From NCBI RefSeq assembly GCF_033807715.1, contig NC_084607.1:14210441-14274440 (forward strand): a stretch of DNA of 64,000 nt, given 5' to 3'. The notes beneath the pieces were generated by a model. It saw nothing but the letters and a program-made list of their open reading frames with translations, did not search any database and was not told the DNA's origin. The stretch is from Cololabis saira (taxonomy: Eukaryota; Chordata; Actinopteri; Beloniformes; Belonidae). The translations under genes were made by a program, and so were the position numbers. Shown in pieces: positions 45,600-57,929 of this stretch (its first letter is position 1; each line of letters starts with the position of its first letter).

Positions 45600-46329
45600 G
45601 GAAGGTATTACAACAGAAAAGACCTGGAGGACATCTTACATCAGCTGAACAACTCCTCTTGCTGTTTAAACATCATGCCAACAGGTTTTTTTCAAAAAGG
45701 TCTCAAATATTTTAGTCAGACCTGTTACAGGATTTTTGACGAAAGCGTCAAAAATCGCCTGTGGTCGCTCAGGACTGCATATATACACATTATATATATA
45801 TGGTATGCACATATTCGGTTTCTTCTTTCACCATGGATGGCACTTTAGGAAGCCTTCTTTATATTTCAGCAGTGCATTAGCTGAGGAAGCGCAGGTTCCG
45901 GCGCCGTCGGTCCATCTGGGTCCACAAAGTGCTGCGAACCCGGCAACTCCAGTGGGAATTTCATCGTCTGATATCGGAGCTCCGTTTTGACTATGCTTGG
46001 TTTCTGCGTTGTTTTCGCCTGAGGACTGTCGTTATTTGGGCAAGGCTTCACGCTTTTCTGTAATTGGACACTACCTCGGCGTCGCCACTGCTCATTTGCA
46101 TAAAGTTGAGATTCTCTTAACTTCAAATTGACGCTCTCAGCACTTCCATCGTGCCGCTCCCGGCGCTTCCAACGCCTCCGACACCTCTTGCAGGAAGCTT
46201 TCAGAGAAAATGAATGGCAGCTGGACGCCTATGACGCCTGTGATGCTTTTGGTGTGAATGCACGGTAAGACCGCGCTGACCAAAGTGTTTAATGACATAT
46301 GTCTGATTACAGACGGTGGAAAAATGTCA
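45600..46329. other. No gene; possible miniature-element pieces
   Basis: Includes a small perfect hairpin at 45731-45756 (GATTTTTGACG, loop AAAG, inverse). ATTTGCATAAAGTTGAGATT near 46093 resembles a fish miniature-element motif. No gene. Confidence 0.35.
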
Positions 46330-46790
46330 ATTAAATTAAATTTTATTTATATAGCGTCTATTACAACAGAAGTTGTCTTTAGGCGCTTTCCCGAGACCCA
46401 GAACATGACCCCCGAGCAATTATTACATAAACATAACATAAACAGTGGCAGGTAAAAACTCCCCTAGTGGGAGAAAAACCTTAAGCCAAACAGTGGCAAG
46501 AAAAACTCCCCTTTAAGAGGGAAGAAACCTGGACCAGGACCTGGATCATAAGGGGGATCCTCCTGCTGGAGGCCAGCTGGGCAGAGCAGGAAAAGAGAAA
46601 ACAGACAGAGATAATGAATAACAGAGAAAGGAGAGACACAGATACAATGGCTAACTGGTGCAGTACAGCGATGACTATATAAACAGATGCAGGGGGGGGG
46701 GGGGCAGGCCAGGATGTCAGCAAGCATATAGCAGACATTTACACAGACAGGTGGAAGCAAGCAGTGGGATGATCAGAGGGGGGGACTGCA
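46330..46790 (-). mobile_element. L2-type LINE 3' tail, reverse orientation
   Basis: The plus strand starts with AATTTTATTTATATAGCGTC, the complement of a GCGCTATATAAATAAAATT tail end, and continues with AAAACTCCCCTTTAAGAGGG and CTCCTGCTGGAGGCCAGCTG blocks typical of these tails in fish. A G12 run lies at 46692-46703. No coding sequence. Confidence 0.65.
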
Positions 46791-46791
46791 G

Positions 46792-47150
46792 TTGAAACGC
46801 AGCTCCCGAATCTCCGGCCTGCAAACATACACAAAAGAGAAAAAAAGGGTCTTAGTCTTACTGGATCTCAGTGTTGCATTTGATACAGTTGACCACAAAG
46901 TATTTCAAACGACTGGAGAACTGGGCGGGTCTTTCCAGAACTGTATTAAACTGGTTCAAAATATACTTAGAAAACAGGTAAGTATTTTGTGTCAATAGGT
47001 AACTTTGCATCTGAGCAGACAAGAATCACATCTGGAGGTCCCCAAGGTTTCCCCCTGACCTCTTTTGTTTAACATCTGCATGCTCCCACTGGCACAGATT
47101 ATGAAGAAAAAAGAAATAAAATACCATAGCTATGCAGATTACACCGAGAT
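46792..47150 (+). pseudogene. L2-type LINE, reverse transcriptase fragment
   Basis: Contains VLVLLDLSVAFDTVDHK, with the first RT catalytic Asp, near 46850-46895, then frameshifted remnants of the palm (IRIKTCGGP-type region around 47025). At 47131-47142 the expected YADD reads YADY (TATGCAGATTAC), losing a catalytic Asp. Stops occur at 46996 and after. Possibly part of the same copy as the endonuclease at 43456-44465. Confidence 0.75.
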
Positions 47151-47155
47151 ATATA

Positions 47156-47232
47156 CAGTACAGACCAAAAGTTTGGACACACTTCCCCATTTGTTTGAAT
47201 GAGAAGGTGTGTCCAAACCTTTGGTCTATAAT
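47156..47232. mobile_element. Palindromic miniature element (Tc1-type end)
   Basis: AGACCAAAAGTTTGGACACAC at 47163-47183 pairs with its near-perfect inverse at 47207-47227 across 23 bases. GACCAAAAGTTTGGACACAC is a familiar fish Tc1-type terminal sequence; two ends with almost nothing between form a minimal miniature element. It is followed at once by a microsatellite. Confidence 0.7.
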
Positions 47233-47307
47233 GTATACACACATACATACATACATACATACATACATACATACATACATACATACATACATACATACAT
47301 ACATACA

Positions 47308-47402
<95 letters not shown>
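47233..47402. repeat. (ACAT)n then (AT)n compound microsatellite
   Basis: About 100 bp of ACAT units pass directly into about 66 bp of AT. All 65-127 codon frames through this stretch are translated repeat. Confidence 0.97.
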
Positions 47403-47406
<4 letters not shown>

Positions 47407-47615
47407 CAATATTCTTTCTAGTCACCTTTTGTTTGTTTAGGATAGGGGATTGTATCAAAGAAAAGTCTCGGCCCAATCTGTTTGTTTCCTTAGCTAGGCA
47501 AATATTATTTTTTAATTGGGTCTATATTAACTGGACCTATTTGAAATTAGTTAAATTGTACTCTTGAAGCGCCTTATTAGATTACATTTGTCGTGATTTG
47601 GCACTCTTAGGCTGA
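47403..47615 (+). mobile_element. L2-type LINE 3' tail
   Basis: GGATAGGGGATTGTATCAAA and ACATTTGTCGTGATTTGGCA match, in order, the split tail at 11935-13690. It probably belongs to the RT fragment at 46792-47150, the two being separated by the miniature element and microsatellite. Confidence 0.65.
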
Positions 47616-48694
47616 AAGAATAACAAATCACTTTGTTATGCTTGAACAACACAAAGGTGTGACTGCAGGCTGATATTGTTGCATGCTAAATAAAATAAAG
47701 ACATCAAATGCTGCAGTAGAAGTAAATCCTCCTACTATTTTAAATGTATTGCAAGGGAAAAAAATGTATAGTACATTTTTACTTAAGGAAGCAATACATT
47801 TGTTGAAATCCTTTCTCCCTTTTGTCTGATATTTCTTAATTTGTTGTTTGGTTGTTGGTTGTACATCTGCAATTGTGGTGGAAGTGTGTTCCTCACAGAA
47901 ACATTTATGCTGAAGTTCCTGGTTTCTAACTAATTATTGTGCTTTATGTTAAATATTCTACTGTTTTGATCTCCAATTTACACTCAGAGGCGAGTTTTTA
48001 AAATTCCAGCACTCTGTGGGTCCGCTCTACTGCCCCACTGACAAGGGTGGGTGATAACGTCCTGCTCCAACTCTGTACGGTGCAGCTTCCGCATTTTTTT
48101 CTGCACTACTGTTCTTAATTAAAAGTACATCTTTCAAAGAGGCAGCATAGCCAAAAGATAGGTTCCTTTCAGGGAGAGAAAGAGAGATTTAGATTTTTAC
48201 TAGACTATGCAATTAAGCCAAAACAAGGGAGCCTGCAAATGTTCCTGGTACATAAAGCACAAAAAAGAAAGAAACTTCTCTATTGTCTTTTATCACCAGT
48301 GTAGTTTAAAACTTCAATTAGTCCATAAAAAGCATGAGTGGTTCAGTGCCTATTGTACCCAAGCAACATCAGTGCACATATGCCTCTCCTCACCCTCTAT
48401 TTATGAAAAATTATTCACAAAAGGTCTTCATTTCTTGAGCTGAGTGCTGGAAGACTGACAATGGTGGCAACAAGTATTTTCAGTCATCTCAGCTAACTGA
48501 CAATGTTTTCCACCAAAATTATAGTTTACATTTTTGATAGACAGTAATGCTTTTGTCTGAAACTTGTATTCTTTTGTCCACTTTTGAGTGGAGAATAAGA
48601 TGTTTGAGTATTTTACATATCAAGCAACTTCTGAAGGAACACTAATGTTCCCATTAATGAATATTATGTATTACATATTATGTATTACACCCCT
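47616..48694. other. No gene recognised
   Basis: Unassigned AT-rich sequence; the longest frame is 78 codons without motif. Confidence 0.5.
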
Positions 48695-48822
48695 AAGATA
48701 TAACTGGTGACCTGTCCAGTGTAACCCCTGCCTCTCACCTGAAATGAGCTGGGATAGGCTCCAGCAGACCCCCGTGACCCCGCAAGGGATAAAGCGGGTA
48801 TAGATAATGAATGAATGATTAA
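48695..48822 (+). mobile_element. Dispersed retroposon fragment
   Basis: GAGCTGGGATAGGCTCCAGC and AGACCCCCGTGACCCCGCAA match the tail-proximal part of the retroposon at 21420-21775 in opposite orientation. It ends in GATAATGAATGAATGA, a simple-repeat 3' tail. Confidence 0.75.
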
Positions 48823-48898
48823 TTCTGATCTTTTAATAATTGGTGATTAATTTGTGGATGTGTGACTCCCTGCCCAAAAGCCATTGTATGCTCTGCAA

Positions 48899-49945
48899 TA
48901 GGGGTGCAACGATACACTAATCTCACGATACGATACGATACACGACATTGAGGTCACGATAACGATACGATACGATATTATAGCAGTATTTTTTTTAACA
49001 ACCTTGCATGAGGAACATATGACTAGAAAAAATTGTCTTTTATTTGAAAGACACAAAATACACAAAAAAAACAATGCTGTGCATTTGCCCTAATGTTACA
49101 GTTTGTAATTCTTCATAACTGTTTAAGTTTTAAAGAGAAAGCCAGGCCAACCATTTTCCACAAACTGAACTAAAAGTAAATGTCAGGTTTGCATTAAGAA
49201 TCTTCAGTTTCATACAAATAAAAATATTTAGCCACAAACTGAATAGTTTCTGTCATGTATGATTTGACTTTTTTCTTTTCCAGAAATTTAACAACTAAAA
49301 TTAAATAAATAAATAAAAGTAAATAAATACATACAATTTTACATCATAAAACAGATTGATTCATGCTCACCTTATAAGTGTAAGATGAGATTTATTTTTG
49401 TTAAGGTTATTTTGGTAATTCAGGGTTCATTATTTCATAAATATATTCTTTATATTCTGTAAATCAGGGACTATAATGACACTAGTCAGTTTATCTGTAG
49501 CGCTTAGTATGTTTTAGATTGGGCGGAGTGATACAGCACTAGGTGCTGGTGTTGATGTTCTAAAATCCTACGCTGTTGAGCGGACATTAAAGTACTCTCG
49601 AACTCAGCAGAAGTTGTCTCCGTGTTTATCCTACTCACAACCCGAAAAAGGTTTAATTTAATAAGGTAAGGCTTAACTCTACACCAGCCTTACATAAGTA
49701 AAAGTTTAGAGCTCAAAACCCCCCAAGAGTCCCGTGATCGGGACCGCAAAACGGGACTAGTTTCTTCTGAGCGGAGTAAGATTTTGGTCCGCGGGTCGAG
49801 GCGTGGTCGGATGCGCGTTTCTAGTCAACACAATAGATTAATATTAATAACCCAATATCGCGATACACTTTGTCACCTCCACGACACGTTTCGTGACGTT
49901 TTTGTATCGCGAAATTTCGTGGCACGATATATTGTTACACCCCTA
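48899..49945. mobile_element. Non-autonomous hAT element (TAGGGGTGTAAC family), uninterrupted
   Basis: Ends TAGGGGTGCAACGATACACT and, inverted, TAGGGGTGTAACAATATATC. Flanks CTCTGCAA (48891-48898) and CTCGACAA (49946-49953) look like a drifted 8-bp duplication. Interior is non-coding, with CGATA repeats next to the left end and a GTGATCGGGACCGCAAAACG block near 49733 shared with 9109-10170 and 21323-24020. Oriented opposite to the copy at 9109-10170. Confidence 0.88.
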
Positions 49946-49953
49946 CTCGACAA

Positions 49954-50820
49954 CAATAGAGGTAAACAGAAAAACTTACAACCTCAAATCAGGAAAAAAA
50001 AACACACAATAAAATACACAATTGCAAACATTTGATGCAATATTATTAACATGTTCCAATGTTTCACTGGATCCATGTTAGAAAAAGACCAAACATTGAT
50101 TCAGCCAATCAGTGACAGGGAGAGAATGTGTGCTCGTGTTTATGAAGTAGGGGAGCTGAGAAGAAGTCATTGTTTTCTTAGGGATCACTGGGGGAGGGAG
50201 AGGAAGGAGTTAGTGTTCCATGTTGCATTCACTGCTATTAGTGCCACCATCCTTTTTTACCTGAAGTAGTAGGAGAGCACTTACAAAAAAAAAAGGTTGT
50301 GTTTCTGCTACAAATGAGGAGCCAAAATCTGTTCCTCTCACCCTAAATGTCCTTTCTGGCAAATATAGGCCAGAACAATTAATAGCAGGAGATTTAATCA
50401 TTGTGCACAGTGTGGGTTATGCATATGAGCTACAGTATGTCTTAGGCCTGCTCACAGCTTAAGCCAATGAAGCATCTGGTTCATTGTAGACCCAGCCCAT
50501 GCTCACTGTTGGCACTGACCTCATCTTGTCCTGTGCACACTGTTAAGATTACATGTTTAAAGTCAAAACTGAGATGCTTTTAGCCTCTTGTTTTCACACT
50601 GAGTTTGAATTATGTTCTGTAGAGAATGTAATAAAGTATAACTAAAAAAACGAAATACACCTAAGTTTTAACTCAACTTTCTTCTCCATTATTAATTAAC
50701 ACATTTTAACAAAATGTGCAAAAATAACATGGGATTTGTGAATTTATTCCTTTTATGTGGGAAACAAGTTAGCAGGTTTTGTCCAAGAAGTTTCAGTGGA
50801 TTTCAGTGTCTGCCAGAGGT
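49954..50820. other. No gene recognised
   Basis: Unassigned; frames under 85 codons without motifs. Confidence 0.5.
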
Positions 50821-50934
<114 letters not shown>

Positions 50935-51178
50935 TCTAGCAGAAGTATTTCTAAGGGTGTGTTAGGATTCAGCGGTTGTTGAGGGCCCAAATGCACAATA
51001 CCACGAGAGGACGCAGGAACAACAAAGCCCTTTATTTGAACCAAAATCACTGCAATGCAATAAAATGTTTTATAAGATTAAAAAACAAACACAAAATTAA
51101 AGCTGCAAGCAGCGATGAACGGGCCCTCGCACCCTTGCGCATGTTCAGGCGTGCTGCAGTGGAACCGCTTGTATGACT

Positions 51179-52558
51179 AAAGCCGGAAATATACTCTACG
51201 CACGTAACCTGCGTAGCCTGCGTAGCCTGCTTTGTGTCTGTTCATGCTCCACTGCGTACGTCGCGTACCACCCGAGTAGAGCCTGTCATACCGATGGTGA
51301 CCGATAGGGGGCAGTAAGCAGAGCAACAGTTGGAAAAGCTACTTATATTAAGTAGCAGAAGTAGTAGCAGCAGCAGCGGTAGCAGATTAGAAAAACGAAC
51401 ACTTTTACAGGACAATATTGGATGATGTAGGAGATTATAACATCGTGTGAATGTGTATGAGTGTGTATGAATGTTTGTGGTGGTCGGAGGGGCCGTTTGG
51501 CGCGATATGGCAGCCACGCTCCCGTCAGTCTGCAGGGCAGCTGCGGCTACAGACGGAGCTACCACCGGGGAGAATGTGTGTGAATGAATAATGATCTCTG
51601 TAAAGCTCTGGGTGCCTAGAAGGAAGCTAAAGAAAACCATAACATTATTATTATTATTATTACTCTTTTTTTAATGTGTATTACTTATTTATATTACTGT
51701 TTTACCCCCTTCCCTGTGTGTGTGTGTGTGTACTTCTGCTACGTGAGTTTCCCCGTTGAGGGAGTAATAAAGGACTATTTTATCTTATCTTATTATTATT
51801 GCTTATTATCAAAAGTGGATAGTCTTTCCAGACTAATTTATCCAGCATTCTCCTCACCCATCTCAACAAGAATGACGAAACAATAAATCCAGTTAATTTT
51901 AGGTTCATATGGAGAAGTAGATGTCAATATATAAGAAAGATTAACATGGTAAAAAAATGTATTGTTCCTAATATGATTCCAAGTCATTCATTCATTCATT
52001 CATTTGCAAGTCATTCAATAGTATTTTTATTGAAAAACAGAGTATTTAAAATAAAATAAGTCCCGTCAATTGACTCCTGGCTCCCGGCTCCGCTTCCTCC
52101 CGGCTCCGGGAGGCACCGAGGCTCTGCGCGTACCTCCGCCGGGGCTCGGCCGCCGGGGCTCGGCGGCCGGGGCTCGCCATCCGCGGTACTCCCGGGGACT
52201 CTAGTCCCGCAGCACCAGTGAGTATTTTGACCGGAGAGATTATAAAATACCGGACTTCGGCATATTTTACCGGACAACGGAAACCCTGGGGGGAAGTTAA
52301 ATATTGCATAAATATATGCACGGGGAACTTTCTCCAGGGGAGAGCAGCATAATCGTGCCAGCTGGGATCAGACCGGGAACAGCGATACTAGCGGCCAGAG
52401 CGAGAACTGCAGGTCGCGTACGCGTTCAGTGTCTTTTTGAGAACGTGCACGTCGACGCGTCAAATGTACGCAGGATACGCAGGATACGCGAGACGTGACG
52501 TCACGCGTATCCTGCGTCTCGCGTACGCGTTCTGAACTGCAAGTATAAACGCGGCTTT
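51179..52558. mobile_element. CG-rich inserted element, composite
   Basis: It interrupts the end-B sequence exactly (compare CTTGTATGACTTGCATGTAG in copy 1 near 21920). Ends are AAAGCCGGAAATATACT and, inverted, AAAGCCGCGTTTATACTTGC. Right 160 bp is related to 45440-45595. Inside lie a LINE-tail-like piece (51430-51662) and a GC-rich block (52075-52250) with repeated CCGGGGCTCGGC. The varied contents suggest a composite of two or more insertions. Duplication unresolved, possibly TA. Confidence 0.55.
51430..51662 (+). mobile_element. LINE 3'-tail-like fragment ending in (ATT)n
   Basis: CTGCAGGGCAGCTGCGGCTA, then GGGGAGAATGTGTGTGAATG and GTAAAGCTCTGGGTGCCTAG, ending in ATTATTATTATT, follow the order of a common fish LINE tail. 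No coding part. The antisense 132-codon frame (51242-51640) is an artefact of it. Confidence 0.5.
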
Positions 52559-52903
52559 ACATGTAGATTCTTCAGGCCTGGACATTTAGCGAATGACACC
52601 ACGCATGACTCTCTATATCAAACCATTCAAAAGTTATGGCAGAAAGTAGGAACTATCAGATATCGACCAATCAGATGAAAGGGCGGGGCTAATTTGCACC
52701 AATTATGTTCAAGGACTCAAAACCATGTCCGATGACACCACCCACAACTCTTTATGTCAAACCATTCAAAAGTTATGGCAGAAAGTAGGAACTATCAAAT
52801 ATGGACCAATCAGATGAAGGGGGGCGCGCTTTTTGGCGTCTATCGTCGCCACGGTAACGCTTTTGACTGAGAAAAGTAATGCGCATCGTTGCAGGATCTA
52901 GAC

Positions 52904-53130
52904 CAGGGGTGTCGGACTCCAGTCCTCGAGGGCCGCATTCCTGCATGTTTCAGATGTTTCCCTGTTTCAGCACACCATGATAAAAAGAGCTGTGACACCA
53001 ACAGAGCTGTCCAGACCTTGATGACAAGCTGGTGACGTTTGAATCACGTGTGAATCAGGTGTGTTGATGCAGGGAGACATCTAAAACATGCAGGAATGCG
53101 GTCCTCGAGGACTGGAGTCCGACACCCCTG
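52904..53130. mobile_element. 227-bp hAT miniature element with perfect 8-bp duplication
   Basis: Ends CAGGGGTGTCGGACTCCAGT and, inverted, the same 20 bases; arms continue as CCTCGAGG. Flanking duplication ATCTAGAC at 52896-52903 and 53131-53138. Such near-identical ends suggest a comparatively recent insertion. The interior has no coding capacity. Confidence 0.92.
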
Positions 53131-53576
53131 ATCTAGACGCACATTTTGATGTATAACACACCTGGGTGCACGTTACGGTTCGGGCGAAGAAGCGGCTGAA
53201 GAAATGGCATAAATTGCGCCAAAATGACATGATTAATTCAAAATGGCCGACTTCCTGTTCGGTTTCGGCCATGGCGCCGAGAGACTTTTCTTTAAGTTGC
53301 GACATGATACAGGTGTGTAACGATTTTCGTGCATGTACATCAAACCGTAATGTGGGGCTTGAGGCACAAAGTTTTCTAGGAGGCGCTGTTGAGCCATTAG
53401 GCCACGCCCATGAATGCAAACCATGAAATATCAAATTTTTCGCCAGGCCTGGCTTGCGTGCAAAATTTGGTGACTTTTGGGGCACGTTTAGGGGGGCAAA
53501 AAGGCCCTCATTTCGTCAGAAAAACAAGGAAGAAAAAAAAATTCCTACAGATACAATAGGGCCTTCGCACTGTAAG

Positions 53577-54559
53577 TAATAAGGTAATAAGGTAGCGATA
53601 ACTGCAAGCAATTGGCTGACTGCCAATCAATCATATTAGAAAATAAATGTAATGCTTGATAAACTCTCCTGGTGTGGTACAAAAAAATGCATCCCCCTCA
53701 GAGTTGTCATGGATGTGAAATTAAACAATTGAGACCAAAATTATTTTTGAACCAGGATGTAAATATGTTTATTTATGCTCTTAAGTTGGACATTTTAACA
53801 TGGGAGTCAATGGAGATTGACCGGCTTTTGGAGCCTGCCTTTATCGGTCACTTGAGGAACTGCAACGAATCTTAATTACACTCAGAGGGGTGATGAGACA
53901 CAGGTGTGAATTATCAAAAGATTAGACTACTGGTAGTAAAAACTACACTTGCACAAGGAAGTCCAACTTTCCAACTAAAATAAGGAGCAATGAATAACAA
54001 CCAATATAGAAAAAGAGGAAATTTCAGAAGACAAAAACCAAAAAAACAAAAGAAGCATAAAAATCTCAAGAAACCCAAAAACCATAACAGGGTGAGGATT
54101 TGTATTGCCGTCACACAAACCACTGAACCTGAACTCATTGGTCTCATTGGTAAGAAACCCTGCTAATCAATACTGTAAAAGGTTGAAACTTATTTCCCTA
54201 AATCCAGTTGGAACATTGTCACCCTGCAGCTCAGTGCGCCCCTGTCCTGGTTTCAAAGGTGACAACTATTTTAATAAGCAATAACAACAGGCTCCACACA
54301 GCACAATCAATGTAGTGCGAGAGCAGCCATTAGAGGATATCACCTCCCCTCACAGAACCGGGGGTTGGAGTGAGAACAAATGTTTCTGAGAAGACTCCAT
54401 TTAGCCAAGCATGTTATCTTTACCGGGTGCATTAATGCATTTAAGTTAAATACTCTTTTACTACTCGCTCTTTTGGAACGGTGTATGGGAGATGTTGCTG
54501 TAAAGTTGCTGAATGCACATTCAATTCAGTGTGGTAAACACTGTTGGACAACATTTCAG
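53577..54559. other. No gene recognised
   Basis: Unassigned; begins with a TAATAAGG duplication near 53577-53593. Frames under 80 codons apart from one that runs through the CA array. Confidence 0.5.
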
Positions 54560-55589
<1,030 letters not shown>

Positions 55590-56035
55590 ATCATTGTGCA
55601 TCATTGTTGGTTGGAAGTTCAAAAGTTATATTGTGGAGAAAGAAGCTACTGCAAAATGTGGGTGTTTGGCTCTTGAAGATGCAAAAACTCTTTCCAGAGA
55701 CCAGGGAGAACAGACCATGATGAGGGTGGGTGGGGTAAACAACTGTATTCTGAGCACTTTTTCCAGCAGCACCTCTGTGCGATGTCCCGGACAGGAGAAA
55801 GCGCACTCCCAATGATACTTTTAGCTGCGCTCACCACTCTCTTTCTGCACCACCTTCCACCATGTGGCTTTGCAGGACCGAGACTTGGTTGTCTCAGCAC
55901 ACTCATGGTGTATCTCCAGATGGTGGTGAGGGTGGGAGATGGAAACTGTTCTCTCCTCCTCTGGTGCAGAAACTGTAAGCATTGCAGAGCTTTCTTCACA
56001 AGACTAGTGTCCGTGATCTGCACTCCTGCTATTTA
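55590..56035 (-). pseudogene. Rex1-type LINE, C-terminal coding fragment
   Basis: Minus strand from about 56023: TSLVKKALQCLQFLHQRRRE, LTTIWRYTMSVL, then AAKSIIGSALSPVRDIAQRC, matching the conserved KKA-QRL-FLRRLR ... AEKIIG-SLPS-DI region after the RT core of Rex1. A frameshift near 55740 moves the continuation THPHHGLFSLVSGK into another frame (55591-55812). The reading frame is broken and the catalytic palm absent. May be the downstream part of the copy at 57930-58790, or a separate insertion. Confidence 0.75.
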
Positions 56036-57929
56036 ATGATTGATTAATTGTAATGTAAATTCACTGGGCAGGTAAAAGGGTCTGCATTTAGCAGTCGGAC
56101 ACATGTCTGGAAAGCAGTGGTTTGTGACTACTTTAGCATTGTAGCATCAGTTAGACACACAAGCACCGTGACATTTACTGCATTTACTTGTGCATTAGCT
56201 ATCAGGATAGATGGTAGCAGTGTTCTACGGTACATGGATTTGTTTTTACCGCTGTTAGACAACCCCAACTGCTTCGCCTCTGCCTCCTCAACACCACCCC
56301 CATTTCCTCCGGGTGCAGACCTCGGTGGTAGGCCACGTCCGTAGGGCTGGCCAGCAGTATTAATTTCCACAGTGTCCATGTCCACAGTCCCAGGAACACA
56401 TGACTAGCACACTCTCACTAAAGTCTGATAATCACAAACTAGTTTAACCTCGTGACACTCAGTTTAATTGGTTAAATTCCCAATAATGCTTAGTTTATTT
56501 CCTGTGAGAGCACCTGTTCGTTAGAGAGCCGGTGCAGCCGCAGCCACGCAGGATGCATCCATTTTTAAGAACCTTTTCTTCCATCCTTTTTCATTTCATT
56601 TACATACATTTTTCTGGAGTCCTTTATCCAGTCCTTTAGCTTTTAAAAGATCTCAAAGATGCTTATTTGGCTCATGGATTATATATTTTTTTTCTTTTTG
56701 AAAGTATTTACTCCTGTTATGAGCTTTTCAGTATTTTTTTTTATTATTATTTATAGATCAAACCCAAAGCTGTAATATTGATGTCCATTTTTTTTATAAT
56801 TATATTGAATACTAGGAATTGGTAATGGTTAATTTAATGACTGTAGCATTGGGTGTACAATAAATGAAATGCCTCGTGGTCCAGTGGCTACTCTGTAATT
56901 CCTCTTTTATCCAGTCCCACTCTAAAACAAGCAGCTTTTAAATCCCTCCCTCTTGTTCGTCGTCAGATTGTTACAAGTGACAAGTGAGGCTTGATCAGGA
57001 TAAAATAAATCTGATTTGTTGCTTTGATCAGCGAAGCAGGCACGTGTGCTAATTAAATCTCTCCTTTTGACACGTATCAATTATAAGTAGTTCCAGGACT
57101 GTGAGCCATCAAGGACCGGCCTGTTCAAGGGGATATTTCATAATGAGGGGAAGGACATAATGGTGTTCTTGTCATTGTGCTTCATAAGCCAGTGGGATGT
57201 AGCCACTTACTTCAGCACCGTCCGCCGTCATGGTTGCAGACGCAACTGTATCCACACTGCCTACAAATCTCAAAATGATTTCTGTTTGACCCAAGACTTT
57301 GTTATAGATTCCAGATGGCTGAAGATTTAAGGATTACGTTGCATTGTGCAACACAATATCATAATTATCGTACGTAAAAGGAAAAACAAATACACACAAA
57401 CAAGCTTCTGTATAGAAAATTGAAAATCATAATATTTCTGCATTATGCAAATGAGGATTTATAGATATAAGTTCTGTTTTTATTGAAGTACAAAAACACC
57501 CACCCCACTTCTCAACCCCTTTTGAATTAATTTTACAGTTGTGAACATCTTTAACAATCTATGTTGCTTTTTACAATATCTTAATACATCTTTGCGTCAG
57601 TAGGAGGGCTGCTGTTATGTACCCAAGAAATAGTTTGACGGAATAGTTTTCATGTCTCATATTCATGTTGCTTTTTCTGCAATTAATCTTTGTAGTTCTT
57701 TTTATTTGCATGATGTTTTATTCAATCTGTAAAATGCTTTAACACTCAGACTATGTAACGAGCACTCCAAAGAGGCAGCTCCACTGATCTGAATGTGGAA
57801 ATGTGTTCTGAAATAAACAAGCTCTGGCCTCATCAAGAAGCCAGCGCTCGTCTCTCTCTCTCTCTCTCTTTTTCTAAAGTGTACCTACCGGCTACGCAGT
57901 GCTCCCTGGCCTCTGTGCATCTTGCTAGT
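56036..57929. other. No gene recognised
   Basis: 1.9 kb of unassigned sequence. T-rich runs at 56686-56700 and 56735-56745, and a CT run at 57852-57870. No exon-like block seen. Confidence 0.5.

Larger units (their letters stand above)
51096..53576 (-). mobile_element. GGGCCC-hairpin element with two nested insertions
   Basis: Left side is end B (ATTAAAGCTGCAAGCAGCGA), right side end A inverted (ATACAATAGGGCCTTCGCAC, 53550-53569), truncated before the GGGCCC tip. Two 139-bp units align at 52628 and 52767. Insertions: a CG-rich element (51179-52558) near end B and a hAT miniature element (52904-53130) in the conserved central region. Non-coding; long minus-strand frames here are chance. Confidence 0.75.

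Noticed and set aside
47026..47476. Frames of 65-127 codons on both strands
   Set aside because: Translated ACAT/AT microsatellite.
51242..51640. 132-codon minus-strand frame with Leu run
   Set aside because: Antisense of a LINE-tail-like block and a GCAGCAGCAG-type run; no domain.
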